From Anaerostipes hominis (ex Lee et al. 2021) (GTDB taxonomy: Bacteria > Bacillota > Clostridia > Lachnospirales > Lachnospiraceae), in the NCBI RefSeq assembly GCF_002270485.1, contig NZ_NQOG01000010.1, positions 1 to 64,000 on the forward strand: DNA of 64,000 nt, in the 5' to 3' direction. Both the position numbers and the translations under genes were made by a program. Within the stretch, counting starts at the first letter, position 1; each line of letters starts with the position of its first letter. Shown here piece after piece: positions 17,809-27,169 of this stretch. The notes below the pieces were generated by a model. The model did not search any database. It saw only the letters and a program-made list of their open reading frames with translations, and was not told the origin of the DNA.

Positions 17809-19236
17809 ATGGAAGCAATTCTTACAACATTGAAAGCAATCATTGACAACTTCGGGTCGGCTATCATCGTACCATTTATTATTTTTATCATTGCATTAAT
17901 ATTTAAAGTAAAAGTTCAAAAAGCATTTTTATCGGCGCTCTATGCAGGAGTATCCCTGATGGGATTTACGCTGATTCTCGGAGCATTTACACCAATCATC
18001 ACACCGATGGTTAAAAATATGTCCCAGGTTATGGCAGGTATCACGGGAGTCAACTTAAATACATTCGATGTGGGCTGGCAGGCAACATCAGTAGTTGCCT
18101 TTGCCACCAGTGCGGGAATGATTTATTTAGGCCTGGGTATTTTGCTGCAGACGATCCTGTTCCTTGTGAAGTGGACAAATATTTTTCAGCCGTCTGACCT
18201 TTGGAATAACTATTCCTATATTGTCTGGGGTGCCATGGTTATTTTCAAGACCCATAATTTTTTCCTCGGAATCGCATGTATGATTCTCTTGAATCTGTAC
18301 AGCCTGCTCATATCCGAGCTGGTGGCAAAGCGGTGGTCCAAGTATTATAACTATCCGAATTGTACGATCATCGCCATGCACAACGTGGAACCGGCTATTT
18401 TTGCCATCTTGTTTGACCCGATCTTAAATAAACTCGGATTCAATAAATTAAAGCTGAACCCGAAATCCATAGAAAAGAAAATTGGTTTCCTCGGTGAGCC
18501 GATGACACTTGGATTTTTCCTTGGAATGTTTATCGGAATACTTGGAAGCGTAAATAAGCTCGGAACGATTGCTGGATGGGGTGATATCTTAGAAGCTGCC
18601 ATTGCAACGAGTGCAGTCATGGCCATTTTCCCTAAGATCGCCAGTATGTTTGCCCAGGCGTTTGCGCCGATCACAGAGGCCGCACGAAGATTTATGGGAA
18701 AAGCGGGAGACAGAGAATGGTACATTGCAGTCAATGACGCGGTAGGATACGGAGAACCTGCGACTCTTACAAGCGGACTTCTCCTGATCCCGATCATGAT
18801 CGTGGTTTCCACCATTCTTCCGGGCAACCAGGTGCTGCCGGTCGTGGATCTGCTGGCAATTCCATACATGGTACAGGGTCTGGTAGCCGTGTATAAAGGA
18901 AATATGTCAAAGATTCTTGTGGCAGGAACCATCTGGTTCAGTTTAGGGCTTTTGATGTGTACCTACACAGCGCCGCTGTTCACACAGGTAGCCATGGCTG
19001 CAGGCTTTGCCATTCCGGCAGGAGCAGCTATGATCACCAGCTTTAACATTCTTGGAAAACCGATGCTTGGTTTCGTATTCCTCGCGTTCCTTTCCGGAAA
19101 TCCGGTATTCATCGCCATCGCGGTGGCAGTTTATGCGGCAATGTTTGCAGTATTTAAATTAAAAAACAAGGAAATCGTAGCTTACTTAGACCGTCAGGCA
19201 GATAAAAATGAATCAGCAGAAGAGGCAGGGGTGTAG
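17809..19236 (+). CDS. PTS EIIC component, galactitol type
   Basis: A 475-aa integral membrane permease of the GatC family with about nine to eleven hydrophobic segments, including FGSAIIVPFIIFIIALIF near the N terminus. Conserved-looking stretches are GWQATSVVAFATSAGMI, HNVEPAIFAILFDPI and GEPATLTSGLLLIP. It forms the transmembrane channel for the polyol. The next gene begins four bases after its stop, linking transport to the AraM-like dehydrogenase. Confidence 0.92.
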   Translation: MEAILTTLKAIIDNFGSAIIVPFIIFIIALIFKVKVQKAFLSALYAGVSLMGFTLILGAFTPIITPMVKNMSQVMAGITGVNLNTFDVGWQATSVVAFATSAGMIYLGLGILLQTILFLVKWTNIFQPSDLWNNYSYIVWGAMVIFKTHNFFLGIACMILLNLYSLLISELVAKRWSKYYNYPNCTIIAMHNVEPAIFAILFDPILNKLGFNKLKLNPKSIEKKIGFLGEPMTLGFFLGMFIGILGSVNKLGTIAGWGDILEAAIATSAVMAIFPKIASMFAQAFAPITEAARRFMGKAGDREWYIAVNDAVGYGEPATLTSGLLLIPIMIVVSTILPGNQVLPVVDLLAIPYMVQGLVAVYKGNMSKILVAGTIWFSLGLLMCTYTAPLFTQVAMAAGFAIPAGAAMITSFNILGKPMLGFVFLAFLSGNPVFIAIAVAVYAAMFAVFKLKNKEIVAYLDRQADKNESAEEAGV

Positions 19237-19239
19237 AGT

Positions 19240-20541
19240 ATGAAAGTGGATGTAAAAGAATTTTTGAAACCGTGCAGCTGCGGCAGAAAACATGAGATCG
19301 TCGTGGACGATATAATCATAGAAAGCGGGGCAGTCTCAAAGCTCCCGGAAATCCTTTCAAGGGACGCATATAAGAAGTTCCAGAATATTGTCATGATCTG
19401 TGATGAAAATACTTATGAGGCAGCGGGAAAGACGGTGGAACGCCTTGTGCCGGGTCTGAAAAAGGCAGTTCTTGACCCAGCCAACCTTCACGCCAATGAA
19501 CACGGCGTGGAGGCAGCCAAAAACCAGCTTGACCAGATCGGAGACGTGGATCTGATGATCGCCGTCGGATCAGGAACGATCCACGATATCACAAGATATC
19601 ATGCCTATGAGAGAAAGATCCCGTTCTTCTCTGTACCTACAGCGGCCAGTGTGGACGGCTATGTGTCCACGGTGGCAGCTATGACATGGCATGGATTTAA
19701 AAAAAGCTTTACTGCCGTGTCACCGGTTGTGGTGATCGCGGACACTGATATCTTCAGCAAGGCGCCGATGCGTCTGACAGCTTCCGGGGTTGCAGATCTG
19801 CTTGGAAAATATACGGCTCTGGCAGACTGGAAGATCACACATATCCTGACCGGGGAATACATTTGTGAAGAAATATGTGAGATGGAGTACAAGGCGCTGG
19901 ATGCGCTGACAAACAGTCTTTCCGGGCTGGCCAGGGGAGATGCCGGAGCCTATGAGGAGCTTATGTATGGGCTTCTGCTCTCAGGACTGGCTATGCAGAT
20001 GACAGGAAACTCCCGGCCGGCCTCAGGGGCGGAGCATCATATGTCCCATCTGTGGGAGATGGAAGTGCTGAATGATTACATTGATTTTTACCACGGAGAA
20101 AAAGTGGGCGTGGGTCTGATCCTCGCTTCTAAGATCTATCACAAGGCAGCCCAGAAAATGCGCAGCGGGGCATTTACGGTAAAAGAATCCATGCCGGTGG
20201 AAGAAGAACTGATCAGAGTGAATTTTACAAAGCTCGGTATGTACGAGTCCATTATGGAGGAAAATACACCGAATCTTCTGGAAAAGGTTGATTCCCAAAA
20301 GCTTTTGGATAAAAAGAATGAGATCGCAGCTGTCATTGACGAGATTCCTTCTGCCGAGGCTCTTACGGAGATGCTCGCAAAGGTGGACGGGGTCAGATCC
20401 CTTGAGGATCTTGGATTTGACGAGAGCTTCCAGGAAAAGACCGCAAGGCTGTCTCCTTATGTGAGAGCCAGGATCACGTTTATGAGGCTTCTCAAGTTCT
20501 ATAGTTTTTATGAAGAAGTGATCAAGAATCAGGGAGGGTGA
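19240..20541 (+). CDS. sn-Glycerol-1-phosphate dehydrogenase family protein (AraM-like)
   Basis: A 433-aa metal-dependent polyol-phosphate dehydrogenase of the AraM/EgsA family. It has a Rossmann segment with [13 protein letters not shown] and [13 protein letters not shown]. Likely metal ligands are Asp186 in GVADLLGKY, His266 or His267 in SGAEHHMSH and His285 in YHGEKVG. B. subtilis AraM makes glycerol 1-phosphate from dihydroxyacetone phosphate and lies in the arabinose operon. Here the gene follows a polyol PTS and precedes AraD- and AraL-like genes, so oxidation of an imported pentitol phosphate is a reasonable alternative role. That role is inferred from context. Confidence 0.85.
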   Translation: MKVDVKEFLKPCSCGRKHEIVVDDIIIESGAVSKLPEILSRDAYKKFQNIVMICDENTYEAAGKTVERLVPGLKKAVLDPANLHANEHGVEAAKNQLDQIGDVDLMIAVGSGTIHDITRYHAYERKIPFFSVPTAASVDGYVSTVAAMTWHGFKKSFTAVSPVVVIADTDIFSKAPMRLTASGVADLLGKYTALADWKITHILTGEYICEEICEMEYKALDALTNSLSGLARGDAGAYEELMYGLLLSGLAMQMTGNSRPASGAEHHMSHLWEMEVLNDYIDFYHGEKVGVGLILASKIYHKAAQKMRSGAFTVKESMPVEEELIRVNFTKLGMYESIMEENTPNLLEKVDSQKLLDKKNEIAAVIDEIPSAEALTEMLAKVDGVRSLEDLGFDESFQEKTARLSPYVRARITFMRLLKFYSFYEEVIKNQGG

Positions 20542-20546
20542 AAGAT

Positions 20547-21242
20547 ATGCTGGAAGAATTAAAACAGCAGGTTTATGAGGCAAATATGGAACTTCCCGCA
20601 AAGGGACTGGTTACCTATACTTGGGGAAACGTAAGTGGCATCGACCGTGAAAAAGGGCTGTTTGCCATCAAGCCAAGCGGCATTGCCTATGAAGACCTGG
20701 AACCATCTGATATGGTTCTTATGAATTTAAACGGAGAGTGTGTGGAGGGAGATTATAAGCCTTCCTCCGACACACCGACCCATCTGGAACTGTATAAAGC
20801 ATTTCCGCAGGTGGGAGGCATTGTCCACACCCACTCTGCCTGGGCAGCCTCCTGGGCGCAGGCAGGAAGGCCAATCCCATGTTACGGAACCACACATGCA
20901 GATTATTTTTATGGGGAGATCCCGTGTGCCAGAAGTCTGAGACCGGAAGAGATTGAAACGGAATATGAGAAAAATACAGGGCTAGTCATTGTCGAGACAT
21001 TTCAGGGAATGAATCCAGCCTATGTTCCAGGAGTTCTCTGCACAAACCACGGACCGTTTGCCTGGGGAAAGGATGCAGAGGAGGCAGTACACAATGCTGT
21101 CGTGATGGAAGAGGTGGCAAAAATGGCTGCCAGGACAGAGCAGCTGAAGATAGAAGTGGGTGAGGCGCCCAAGACCATCCAGGATAAGCATTTTTTCCGG
21201 AAACACGGCCCCAATGCCTACTACGGAAACGCCGGAAAGTGA
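20547..21242 (+). CDS. araD: L-ribulose-5-phosphate 4-epimerase family protein
   Basis: A 231-aa class II aldolase/epimerase fold protein. It matches AraD/UlaF/Sgb[32 protein letters not shown] (zinc-binding His pair) and [16 protein letters not shown]. It converts L-ribulose 5-phosphate to D-xylulose 5-phosphate, feeding the pentose phosphate pathway. The start at 20547 follows AGGGAGGGTG at 20531-20540; a GTG at 20538 lies inside that site. The gene is 5 bp from araM-like and 6 bp before the HAD gene. No araA or araB is seen nearby, which argues against simple arabinose breakdown. Confidence 0.9.
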   Translation: MLEELKQQVYEANMELPAKGLVTYTWGNVSGIDREKGLFAIKPSGIAYEDLEPSDMVLMNLNGECVEGDYKPSSDTPTHLELYKAFPQVGGIVHTHSAWAASWAQAGRPIPCYGTTHADYFYGEIPCARSLRPEEIETEYEKNTGLVIVETFQGMNPAYVPGVLCTNHGPFAWGKDAEEAVHNAVVMEEVAKMAARTEQLKIEVGEAPKTIQDKHFFRKHGPNAYYGNAGK

Positions 21243-21248
21243 GGGGCT

Positions 21249-22025
21249 ATGTTAGAAAATATCAAAGCTTTTGTCCTGGATATGGACGGAACGATTTATC
21301 TTGGAAATGAACTGTTTCCGTTTACGAAGGACTTTCTTTCCAGAGTGGAGGAGACAGGCAGAAAATTTTACTTCTTCACAAATAACTCTTCCAAGAGCCA
21401 GCAGGCCTATATTGAAAAGCTTTCCAATATGGGCATTGCTATCTCCAAAGAGCAGATGATGATCTCCAGCCATGTGATGATACGGTTTCTTTTGGAAAAC
21501 CATCCTGGAAAAAGTGTTTATGTCGTGGGAACACCTTCTCTGCTGAACGAATTCAGAAGCTTTGGGATACCTCTGGTGGAAGAAGATCCGGATATTGTTG
21601 TTCTGGGATTTGACACGACTCTGACCTATGAAAAGCTGTCCAGGGCCTGCCATTCTATCCGGAACGGCTGCATCTATTACGGAATCAATCCCGATTTAAA
21701 CTGTCCCATGGAGGGAGGTACGTTTATCCCGGACTGCGGTTCCATGGCAAGGCTTGTGGAGGCTTCCACCGGACGGTACCCGGAGTTTTTCGGAAAACCT
21801 TCAAAATATACATTAAATTATATGATTCAGGAGACGGGATACCGCCCGGATGAAATCGCCATTGTAGGTGATCGGCTGTATACAGACATTGCCGTGGCCG
21901 ATCAAAGCGAAGTGACATCCATTCTTGTGTTAAGCGGTGAGAGTACCCTGAAAGATGTGGAGAATGGAGATATAAAACCAGATCTCATTGTGAAAGATTT
22001 AAGTGAGATAACGAGAGAACTGTAA
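21249..22025 (+). CDS. HAD-family sugar phosphatase, NagD/AraL type
   Basis: A 258-aa phosphatase of the NagD subfamily. Motif I is LDMDGTIYLG with Asp11 and Asp13. Motif II is in FFTNNSS. The C2 cap includes GINPDLNCPMEGG, and motif IV is AIVGDRLYTDI. B. subtilis AraL, in the arabinose operon beside AraM, belongs to this group and removes phosphate from toxic sugar phosphates. The same neighbours here suggest the same detoxifying role for excess pentitol or pentulose phosphates. It is the last gene of the operon and is followed by a strong terminator. Confidence 0.88.
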   Translation: MLENIKAFVLDMDGTIYLGNELFPFTKDFLSRVEETGRKFYFFTNNSSKSQQAYIEKLSNMGIAISKEQMMISSHVMIRFLLENHPGKSVYVVGTPSLLNEFRSFGIPLVEEDPDIVVLGFDTTLTYEKLSRACHSIRNGCIYYGINPDLNCPMEGGTFIPDCGSMARLVEASTGRYPEFFGKPSKYTLNYMIQETGYRPDEIAIVGDRLYTDIAVADQSEVTSILVLSGESTLKDVENGDIKPDLIVKDLSEITREL

Positions 22026-22028
22026 AAA

Positions 22029-22075
22029 AGAAAAACACATTGGATGTTGTGTACGGAGATCCAATGTGTTTTTCT
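22029..22075. terminator. Bidirectional terminator
   Basis: AAAAACACATTGGAT (22031-22045) pairs with ATCCAATGTGTTTTT (22059-22073), a 15-bp stem with T-runs on both sides. It separates the HAD gene from the convergent Uma2 gene. Confidence 0.88.
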
Positions 22076-22084
22076 ATTAAATTT

Positions 22085-22627
22085 TTATAAATTAAATTGA
22101 TTAAAATCTATGACCAAATCCTCATATATTCCGGCGGGTACGGAATCATTAAACGTATATTCATGGATATCTTCATGGGAAAGATCATGAACCATGATTC
22201 TGTTTTTCTCAACATCAATAATCCAGTATTCCCGTACACCGGCAGTGCGGTATTTGAAAAGCTTAATACTGTAATCCATCCGTCTGCTGCTTAAGGAGAC
22301 AACTTCGATGATCCAATCCGGAGCCCCATGGCAGCCTTTATCATCCAGTTTGTCTTTATCACAGATAACGGATAAATCAGGCTCCACATAATTTATATGA
22401 TCATTTTCTAAAAAAACGGCAAATGGAGCAGGATATACTTCACAGGAACCATCGTGGCTGTCTATATAATTTGCAATTTTCTGATTGAGCTTACTTACAA
22501 TTTTCTGATGATTTCTTGAAGGCGGAGACATATAGTAAATATGCCCGTTGATTAGTTCTGCCCTCGTACCGTCAGGAAGACCATAAATATCTTCTATTGT
22601 ATAAAGTTTTTCTTTTACTAAGGGCAT
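22085..22627 (-). CDS. Uma2-family protein (PD-(D/E)XK nuclease fold)
   Basis: A 180-aa protein with the Uma2/DUF820 pattern: YTIEDIYGLPDGTRAELINGHIYYM near the start, NYVEPDLSVIC as the nuclease-like acidic motif, then PDWIIEVVSLSSRRMDY and KYRTAGVREYWIIDV. The fold is that of PD-(D/E)XK nucleases, but biological roles are poorly known. The start at 22627 is chosen for AAAGGAT on the minus strand; a TTG/ATG frame extension upstream to 22666 has no such site. It stands alone between two terminators, with its own promoter. Confidence 0.85.
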   Translation of the reverse strand: MPLVKEKLYTIEDIYGLPDGTRAELINGHIYYMSPPSRNHQKIVSKLNQKIANYIDSHDGSCEVYPAPFAVFLENDHINYVEPDLSVICDKDKLDDKGCHGAPDWIIEVVSLSSRRMDYSIKLFKYRTAGVREYWIIDVEKNRIMVHDLSHEDIHEYTFNDSVPAGIYEDLVIDFNQFNL

Positions 22628-22649
22628 GGAAACACATCCTTTCATAAAG

Positions 22650-22679
22650 ATTATGGGCAAAGCCAAAGCAAGTATTCAA
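22650..22679 (-). promoter_or_regulatory. Promoter of the Uma2 gene
   Basis: On the minus strand TTGAAT (22674-22679) and CATAAT (22650-22655) are 18 bp apart. The start codon lies 22 bp downstream. Confidence 0.4.
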
Positions 22680-22728
22680 TTTTATTATAATATGAGGATA
22701 CTCCTAAAACAAGAGTATTGCGAACAAC

Positions 22729-24624
22729 CTACTCAAGTTCAAAGGCACCGCTATACAACTGATAATATACTCCCTTTTGTGCAATGAGTTCATCATGGTC
22801 TCCGCGTTCAATGATACGGCCATGATCCAGAACCATGATAGCATCACTGTTTTTTACGGTGGACAGGCGGTGTGCAATGACGAATACGGTCCGGTCCTTC
22901 ATCAGATTATCCATTCCTTTCTGTACCAAAGCCTCTGTTCTTGTATCAATGGAGGAAGTAGCTTCATCCAGGATCATTACCGGAGGATCAGCCACAGCGG
23001 CTCTTGCAATAGAGATCAGCTGCCGCTGTCCCTGTGACAGGCTTGAGCCATTTCCCGTGAGAACCGTATCATACCCGTCAGGAAGCCTTGTGATAAAATC
23101 ATCTGCATTGGCCAGTTTTGAAGCAGCAATACACTCTTCATCTGTGGCGTCCAGTTTTCCATAACGAATATTCTCCATCACCGTTCCGGTGAAAAGGTTT
23201 ACATCCTGAAGCACTACACCAAGGGACCTTCTCAGATCCGGTTTGCAGATTTTATTAATGTTGATTCCGTCATAACGGATCTTTCCGTCAGGAATATCAT
23301 AGAAGCGGTTGATGAGGTTTGTGATCGTAGTCTTACCCGCCCCGGTGGCTCCGACAAAAGCGATTTTCTGTCCTGGCTTTGCATACAATGAGATATCATG
23401 AAGGACCAGCTTCTCCGGTACATAGGAAAAATCCACTTCTTCCATTTGGATATCTCCTGTTAATTCTGTGTAGGTCAGGGTGCCCTGTTCTCTGTGAGGA
23501 TGCTTCCATGCCCACATTCCTGTAGGGACAGAAGATTCCTTAAGATCTCCGTTTTCATTTTTTGTCACATTCACAAGAGTGACATATCCATGATCTTCTT
23601 CAATTTCTTCATTTAAAAGCTGAAAGATTCTTCCGGCTCCGGCAACTCCCATAGCGATCATAGAAATCTGCATAGAGGCCTGCCCGATGGTCTGCGACAG
23701 CTGCCTTGCCATACTTAAAAATGAAACAATAATACCGACGGTGACAGGGCTTACACCTGTCAGGCAGAAATTAGAGGCATGGAAGTAAACCAGCAGTCCG
23801 CCAACTACAGCCAACAACACATACATGATATTTCCAATATTATTTAGGATCGGCATTAAGATATTGCCGTACTGGTTTGCCTTTTCCCCATTGATAAATA
23901 ACTGCTCATTCAGCGCAGTAAAAGCTTCCTTGCTTTCTTCCTCGTGACAAAAGACTTTTACTACTTTTTGCCCGTTCATCATCTCTTCTACAAAGCCTTC
24001 CTCTTTGGCCAGGGATTTCTGCTGAAGCATCATGTATCTGGAGCTGGCGCCTCCCAGCCGTTTGGTTAAAGCAATCATGATTCCCAGAATGACCAGAACA
24101 GTAATCGTCAGCCAAAGACTGTAGTAAAGCATCATGACAAACATAACGGCTACGGTCAGCATAGACTGTATCAGGGCCGGAAGGCTTTGTCCGATCAGCT
24201 GGCGGATCGCATCCGTATCATTGGTATAGGTACTCATAATATCCCCATGGGCATTGGTATCAAAGTACTGGATAGGCAGCTTCTGCATATGCTTAAACAT
24301 ATCATCGCGCAGATTCCGCAGTGTACCCTGTGTCACAACGGCCATGATTCTGGTATACAGAAATGCACAGACAATGCCCGTCACATAAAATGCAGCCATA
24401 ATACAGAGGATAGAGGTGAAGGTAACCCACACGCTGGACAAACCTCCAGTGATTCCCGGGGTGATACAATCATCAATCAGTCTCTGAAGAAAAAATGTAG
24501 TTACCACTGAAGCGCAGGAACTGATTACGATACAAATCATTACAACGGTTAACTGAACCGGATAATGATGAAAAATATAGGCTATCAGCCTTCTAAAACT
24601 ATGAATCTTCTTTTTTTCGTCCAT
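22729..24624 (-). CDS. ABC exporter half-transporter with canonical ATP site
   Basis: A 631-aa fused membrane/ATPase protein. Six membrane helices occupy about residues 20-330. The ATPase domain has Walker A FVGATGAGKTT, signature LSQGQRQLISIARAA and Walker B VMILDEATSSID with the catalytic Glu present. The start codon directly follows the stop of the upstream partner (TAG-ATG), so the two are co-translated and probably form a heterodimer like BmrCD or TmrAB. The substrate is unknown; drug or lipid export is typical. The divergent TetR gene is the likely regulator. Confidence 0.92.
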   Translation of the reverse strand: MDEKKKIHSFRRLIAYIFHHYPVQLTVVMICIVISSCASVVTTFFLQRLIDDCITPGITGGLSSVWVTFTSILCIMAAFYVTGIVCAFLYTRIMAVVTQGTLRNLRDDMFKHMQKLPIQYFDTNAHGDIMSTYTNDTDAIRQLIGQSLPALIQSMLTVAVMFVMMLYYSLWLTITVLVILGIMIALTKRLGGASSRYMMLQQKSLAKEEGFVEEMMNGQKVVKVFCHEEESKEAFTALNEQLFINGEKANQYGNILMPILNNIGNIMYVLLAVVGGLLVYFHASNFCLTGVSPVTVGIIVSFLSMARQLSQTIGQASMQISMIAMGVAGAGRIFQLLNEEIEEDHGYVTLVNVTKNENGDLKESSVPTGMWAWKHPHREQGTLTYTELTGDIQMEEVDFSYVPEKLVLHDISLYAKPGQKIAFVGATGAGKTTITNLINRFYDIPDGKIRYDGININKICKPDLRRSLGVVLQDVNLFTGTVMENIRYGKLDATDEECIAASKLANADDFITRLPDGYDTVLTGNGSSLSQGQRQLISIARAAVADPPVMILDEATSSIDTRTEALVQKGMDNLMKDRTVFVIAHRLSTVKNSDAIMVLDHGRIIERGDHDELIAQKGVYYQLYSGAFELE

Positions 24625-26361
24625 CTATTGTTCCTCCTTTCCGCTGTTCTGTGAAACATAGACATCATAGTATTCACCTTTCTGTTTCATGAGCTCCTGA
24701 TGGCTTCCAGATTCTTTGATCCGGCCGCCCTCCATAATAAGGATTAAGTCAGCATCTTCTATGGAAGAAACACGCTGTGCGATTATGATCTTTGTGGTGT
24801 TAGGGATTTCTGTTCTCATGGCCTGCCGGATCAGGGCATCGGTCTTGGTGTCTACCGCTGAAGTAGAGTCATCCATGATCAGGATCTTCGGTTTCTTTAA
24901 CAGTGCCCTGGCAATACAGAGACGCTGCTTCTGCCCGCCGGAAACATTGGTTCCGCCCTGTTCTATGTAGGTGTCATACTGGTCCGGGAACTGGCTGATA
25001 AACTCATCTGCCTGGGCAAGCCTGCATACGTGTCTGAGTTCTTCGTCACTTGCATTCGGATCACCCCATCGGAGATTCTCTTTAATAGTTCCGGAGAATA
25101 AAATGTTCTTCTGCAGTACAACCGCCACTTCATTTCTCAACGCTTCAAGATCATATTCACGTACATCTTTTCCGCCGACATACACGGTCCCTTCTGTGGC
25201 ATCGTAAAGTCTTGAAATAAGCTGGATCAGACTTGTTTTGGAAGCGCCTGTTCCGCCCATAATCCCTATAGTAGCGCCGGACGGTATCATAAGGTCAATA
25301 TCAGATAGAGCGTCCTTTTTGCTGTGTTTGTTATATTTAAACGAAACATGGTCAAATCGGATACTGCCGTCTTTCACTTCTGTAATACCATTTTCAGGAG
25401 ATACCAGGCTGCTTTCGTGGGTGAGCACCTCACAGATACGATTGGCAGATTCTGCGGCCATGGAACATAAGACAAACACCATAGACAGCATCATGAGGGA
25501 GGACAGGATCTGAACGCCATAGTTGATAAGAGAAGAAAGCTGGCCCGTAGTTAACACACTCCCCTGTGTTTTGATGATCATCTGGGCACCGATCAAGCTT
25601 ACAAGGAAGATTGCAAGGTAAATCCCAAACATCATGATCGGGTTATTCAGGGCGAGCAGTTTTTCGGCCTTTGTAAAGTCATTGCAGACATCCTCAGACG
25701 CTTTTTGGAATTTTGTTTTCTCATAGTCTTCTCGGACAAAGGATTTCACAACTCTGATGCCGGAGACATTTTCCTGAACCGAATTATTTAATGCATCGTA
25801 CTTTCGGAAAATCCTCTGAAAAACCGGAAAGGAAAACCATGCGATTCCTAAAAGAGCCAGACCGATGACAGGGATCATAGCCAGGAAAATGAGAGACATT
25901 TTTACATTGATCGCCATACTCATAATCACTGAAAAAATCATCATCAGCGGAGTCCTCACCGCAATACGGATAATCATCTGGTAAGCGTTTTGTACATTGG
26001 TGACATCTGTTGTAAGTCTGGTCACAAGAGAGGATGACGAGAACCTGTCGATATCAGCAAAGCTAAAATCCTGTATTTTAAAATAAATATCTTTTCGCAG
26101 ATTTTTTGCAAATCCGCAGGATGCAGTTGCCGCATATTTTCCGGACAGGATACCAAAAACAAGCGACAGCATTGCCATGATAAATAAAGCAATCCCGTAT
26201 TTTATGACCGGATTCATTGAATTTGCAGTCATTTCGTCAATCAGTTCTGCCATAACCAGAGGAAGGATACATTCCATGATAACTTCCAAGGTCACAAAAA
26301 CCGGTGTTTTAATAGATTCTTTTCTATATTGCCTTATACTTTTTCCTAATGTTTGAATCAT
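24625..26361 (-). CDS. ABC exporter half-transporter with degenerate ATP site
   Basis: A 578-aa partner of the downstream gene, with an N-terminal six-helix membrane domain and a C-terminal ATPase. Walker A reads GGTGASKTS, Ser replacing the usual Gly before Lys. Walker B reads ILIMDDSTSAVD, Asp replacing the catalytic Glu. One impaired ATP site per dimer is the pattern of heterodimeric exporters. The signature NVSGGQKQRLCIARAL is intact. The start at 26361 follows AAAGGAG on the minus strand; codons up to 26430 precede that site and overlap the promoter. Confidence 0.92.
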   Translation of the reverse strand: MIQTLGKSIRQYRKESIKTPVFVTLEVIMECILPLVMAELIDEMTANSMNPVIKYGIALFIMAMLSLVFGILSGKYAATASCGFAKNLRKDIYFKIQDFSFADIDRFSSSSLVTRLTTDVTNVQNAYQMIIRIAVRTPLMMIFSVIMSMAINVKMSLIFLAMIPVIGLALLGIAWFSFPVFQRIFRKYDALNNSVQENVSGIRVVKSFVREDYEKTKFQKASEDVCNDFTKAEKLLALNNPIMMFGIYLAIFLVSLIGAQMIIKTQGSVLTTGQLSSLINYGVQILSSLMMLSMVFVLCSMAAESANRICEVLTHESSLVSPENGITEVKDGSIRFDHVSFKYNKHSKKDALSDIDLMIPSGATIGIMGGTGASKTSLIQLISRLYDATEGTVYVGGKDVREYDLEALRNEVAVVLQKNILFSGTIKENLRWGDPNASDEELRHVCRLAQADEFISQFPDQYDTYIEQGGTNVSGGQKQRLCIARALLKKPKILIMDDSTSAVDTKTDALIRQAMRTEIPNTTKIIIAQRVSSIEDADLILIMEGGRIKESGSHQELMKQKGEYYDVYVSQNSGKEEQ

Positions 26362-26386
26362 ATAACATTTCTCCTTTACTTTTTTC

Positions 26387-26415
26387 TCTATACAAATTAA
26401 TATAATAATCAACAA
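26387..26415 (-). promoter_or_regulatory. Promoter of the ABC exporter operon
   Basis: On the minus strand TTGTTG (26410-26415) and TATAGA (26387-26392) are exactly 17 bp apart. The start codon lies 25 bp downstream. Confidence 0.65.
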
Positions 26416-26428
26416 TCGTCTATTATTC

Positions 26429-26477
26429 AATCAACGGTTTTTAAATATCGTTGATTAATCTACGGCATCGTACGATG
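26429..26477. promoter_or_regulatory. Candidate TetR operators between divergent genes
   Basis: AATCAACG (26429-26436) and CGTTGATT (26449-26456) form an 8-bp inverted repeat with a 12-bp spacer. A second, perfect 12-bp palindrome CATCGTACGATG lies at 26466-26477. Both lie between the exporter promoter and the TetR gene, the expected place for a shared operator. Confidence 0.5.
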
Positions 26478-26533
26478 TGTTCATTACCTTTCACAGATAG
26501 GAATACAGAACTTTTAGGAGGGATTCTGAAACC

Positions 26534-27067
26534 ATGAAAAAACGGGAAGATTTAAGAGTTGTAAAGACAAAGGCAAATTTAAAAGGGGTCTTAAAGAAGC
26601 TTCTGAGAAAAAAGCCCATCCGTAAGATCACAGTGACGGAACTGGCCAGGGAGGCTGTGATCAATAAGGGAACGTTTTATTTGCATTACTCAGATATCTA
26701 TGACTTATATGAAGAAGTGATCCTGGAGCACATAGAAGGAACTCTTGGAAATCTGGATTATTATATGGAGTTCTTTACAAACCCAAAGATGTTTGTGAAA
26801 AAGTTCCTGGAGGATTTTGATTTTGGACGTCTGGAAAAGACTTTTCCATATCTGCATGAAGACGAACATAAACTGCCGCTTCCATTGATCGTAACGAACA
26901 CCCTGTCTGAAAGGTTAATGTCTACCGGACTTTTAGAGGATACAATGAAGAACAAAGTAAAGCTTACAGTTGCGATATCCTGTATCACTGAGCCGTTTAT
27001 ACAGATGAGAGAGGAAGCGGATTTAATCTGTGAGATCGCAGGTGAGGTGATCTCAAATATGTTTTAG
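26534..27067 (+). CDS. TetR-family transcriptional regulator
   Basis: A 177-aa regulator. Its N-terminal helix-turn-helix reads KITVTELAREAVINKGTFYLHYSDIYDLYEE from about residue 35, shown here only as position. The C-terminal ligand domain is helical and not recognisable to a specific ligand. AGGAGGG at 26516-26522 precedes the ATG. It is divergent from the two ABC exporter genes, with palindromes between them, so it most likely represses them and responds to an exported compound. Confidence 0.88.
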   Translation: MKKREDLRVVKTKANLKGVLKKLLRKKPIRKITVTELAREAVINKGTFYLHYSDIYDLYEEVILEHIEGTLGNLDYYMEFFTNPKMFVKKFLEDFDFGRLEKTFPYLHEDEHKLPLPLIVTNTLSERLMSTGLLEDTMKNKVKLTVAISCITEPFIQMREEADLICEIAGEVISNMF

Positions 27068-27169
27068 TACCGGTCTGTATGGCTGGATGGAAAGATGATG
27101 GGCTTGTCCACTTTGTTTTCATATGCTATCCTTTTTGGTAAAGAAAGGTCAGACAGAGGTGTGGAGGAT

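Noticed and set aside
22698-22718. Terminator for the ABC exporter operon
   Set aside because: Only a 6-bp stem (ATACTC/GAGTAT) with no T-run on the minus strand; too weak to call.
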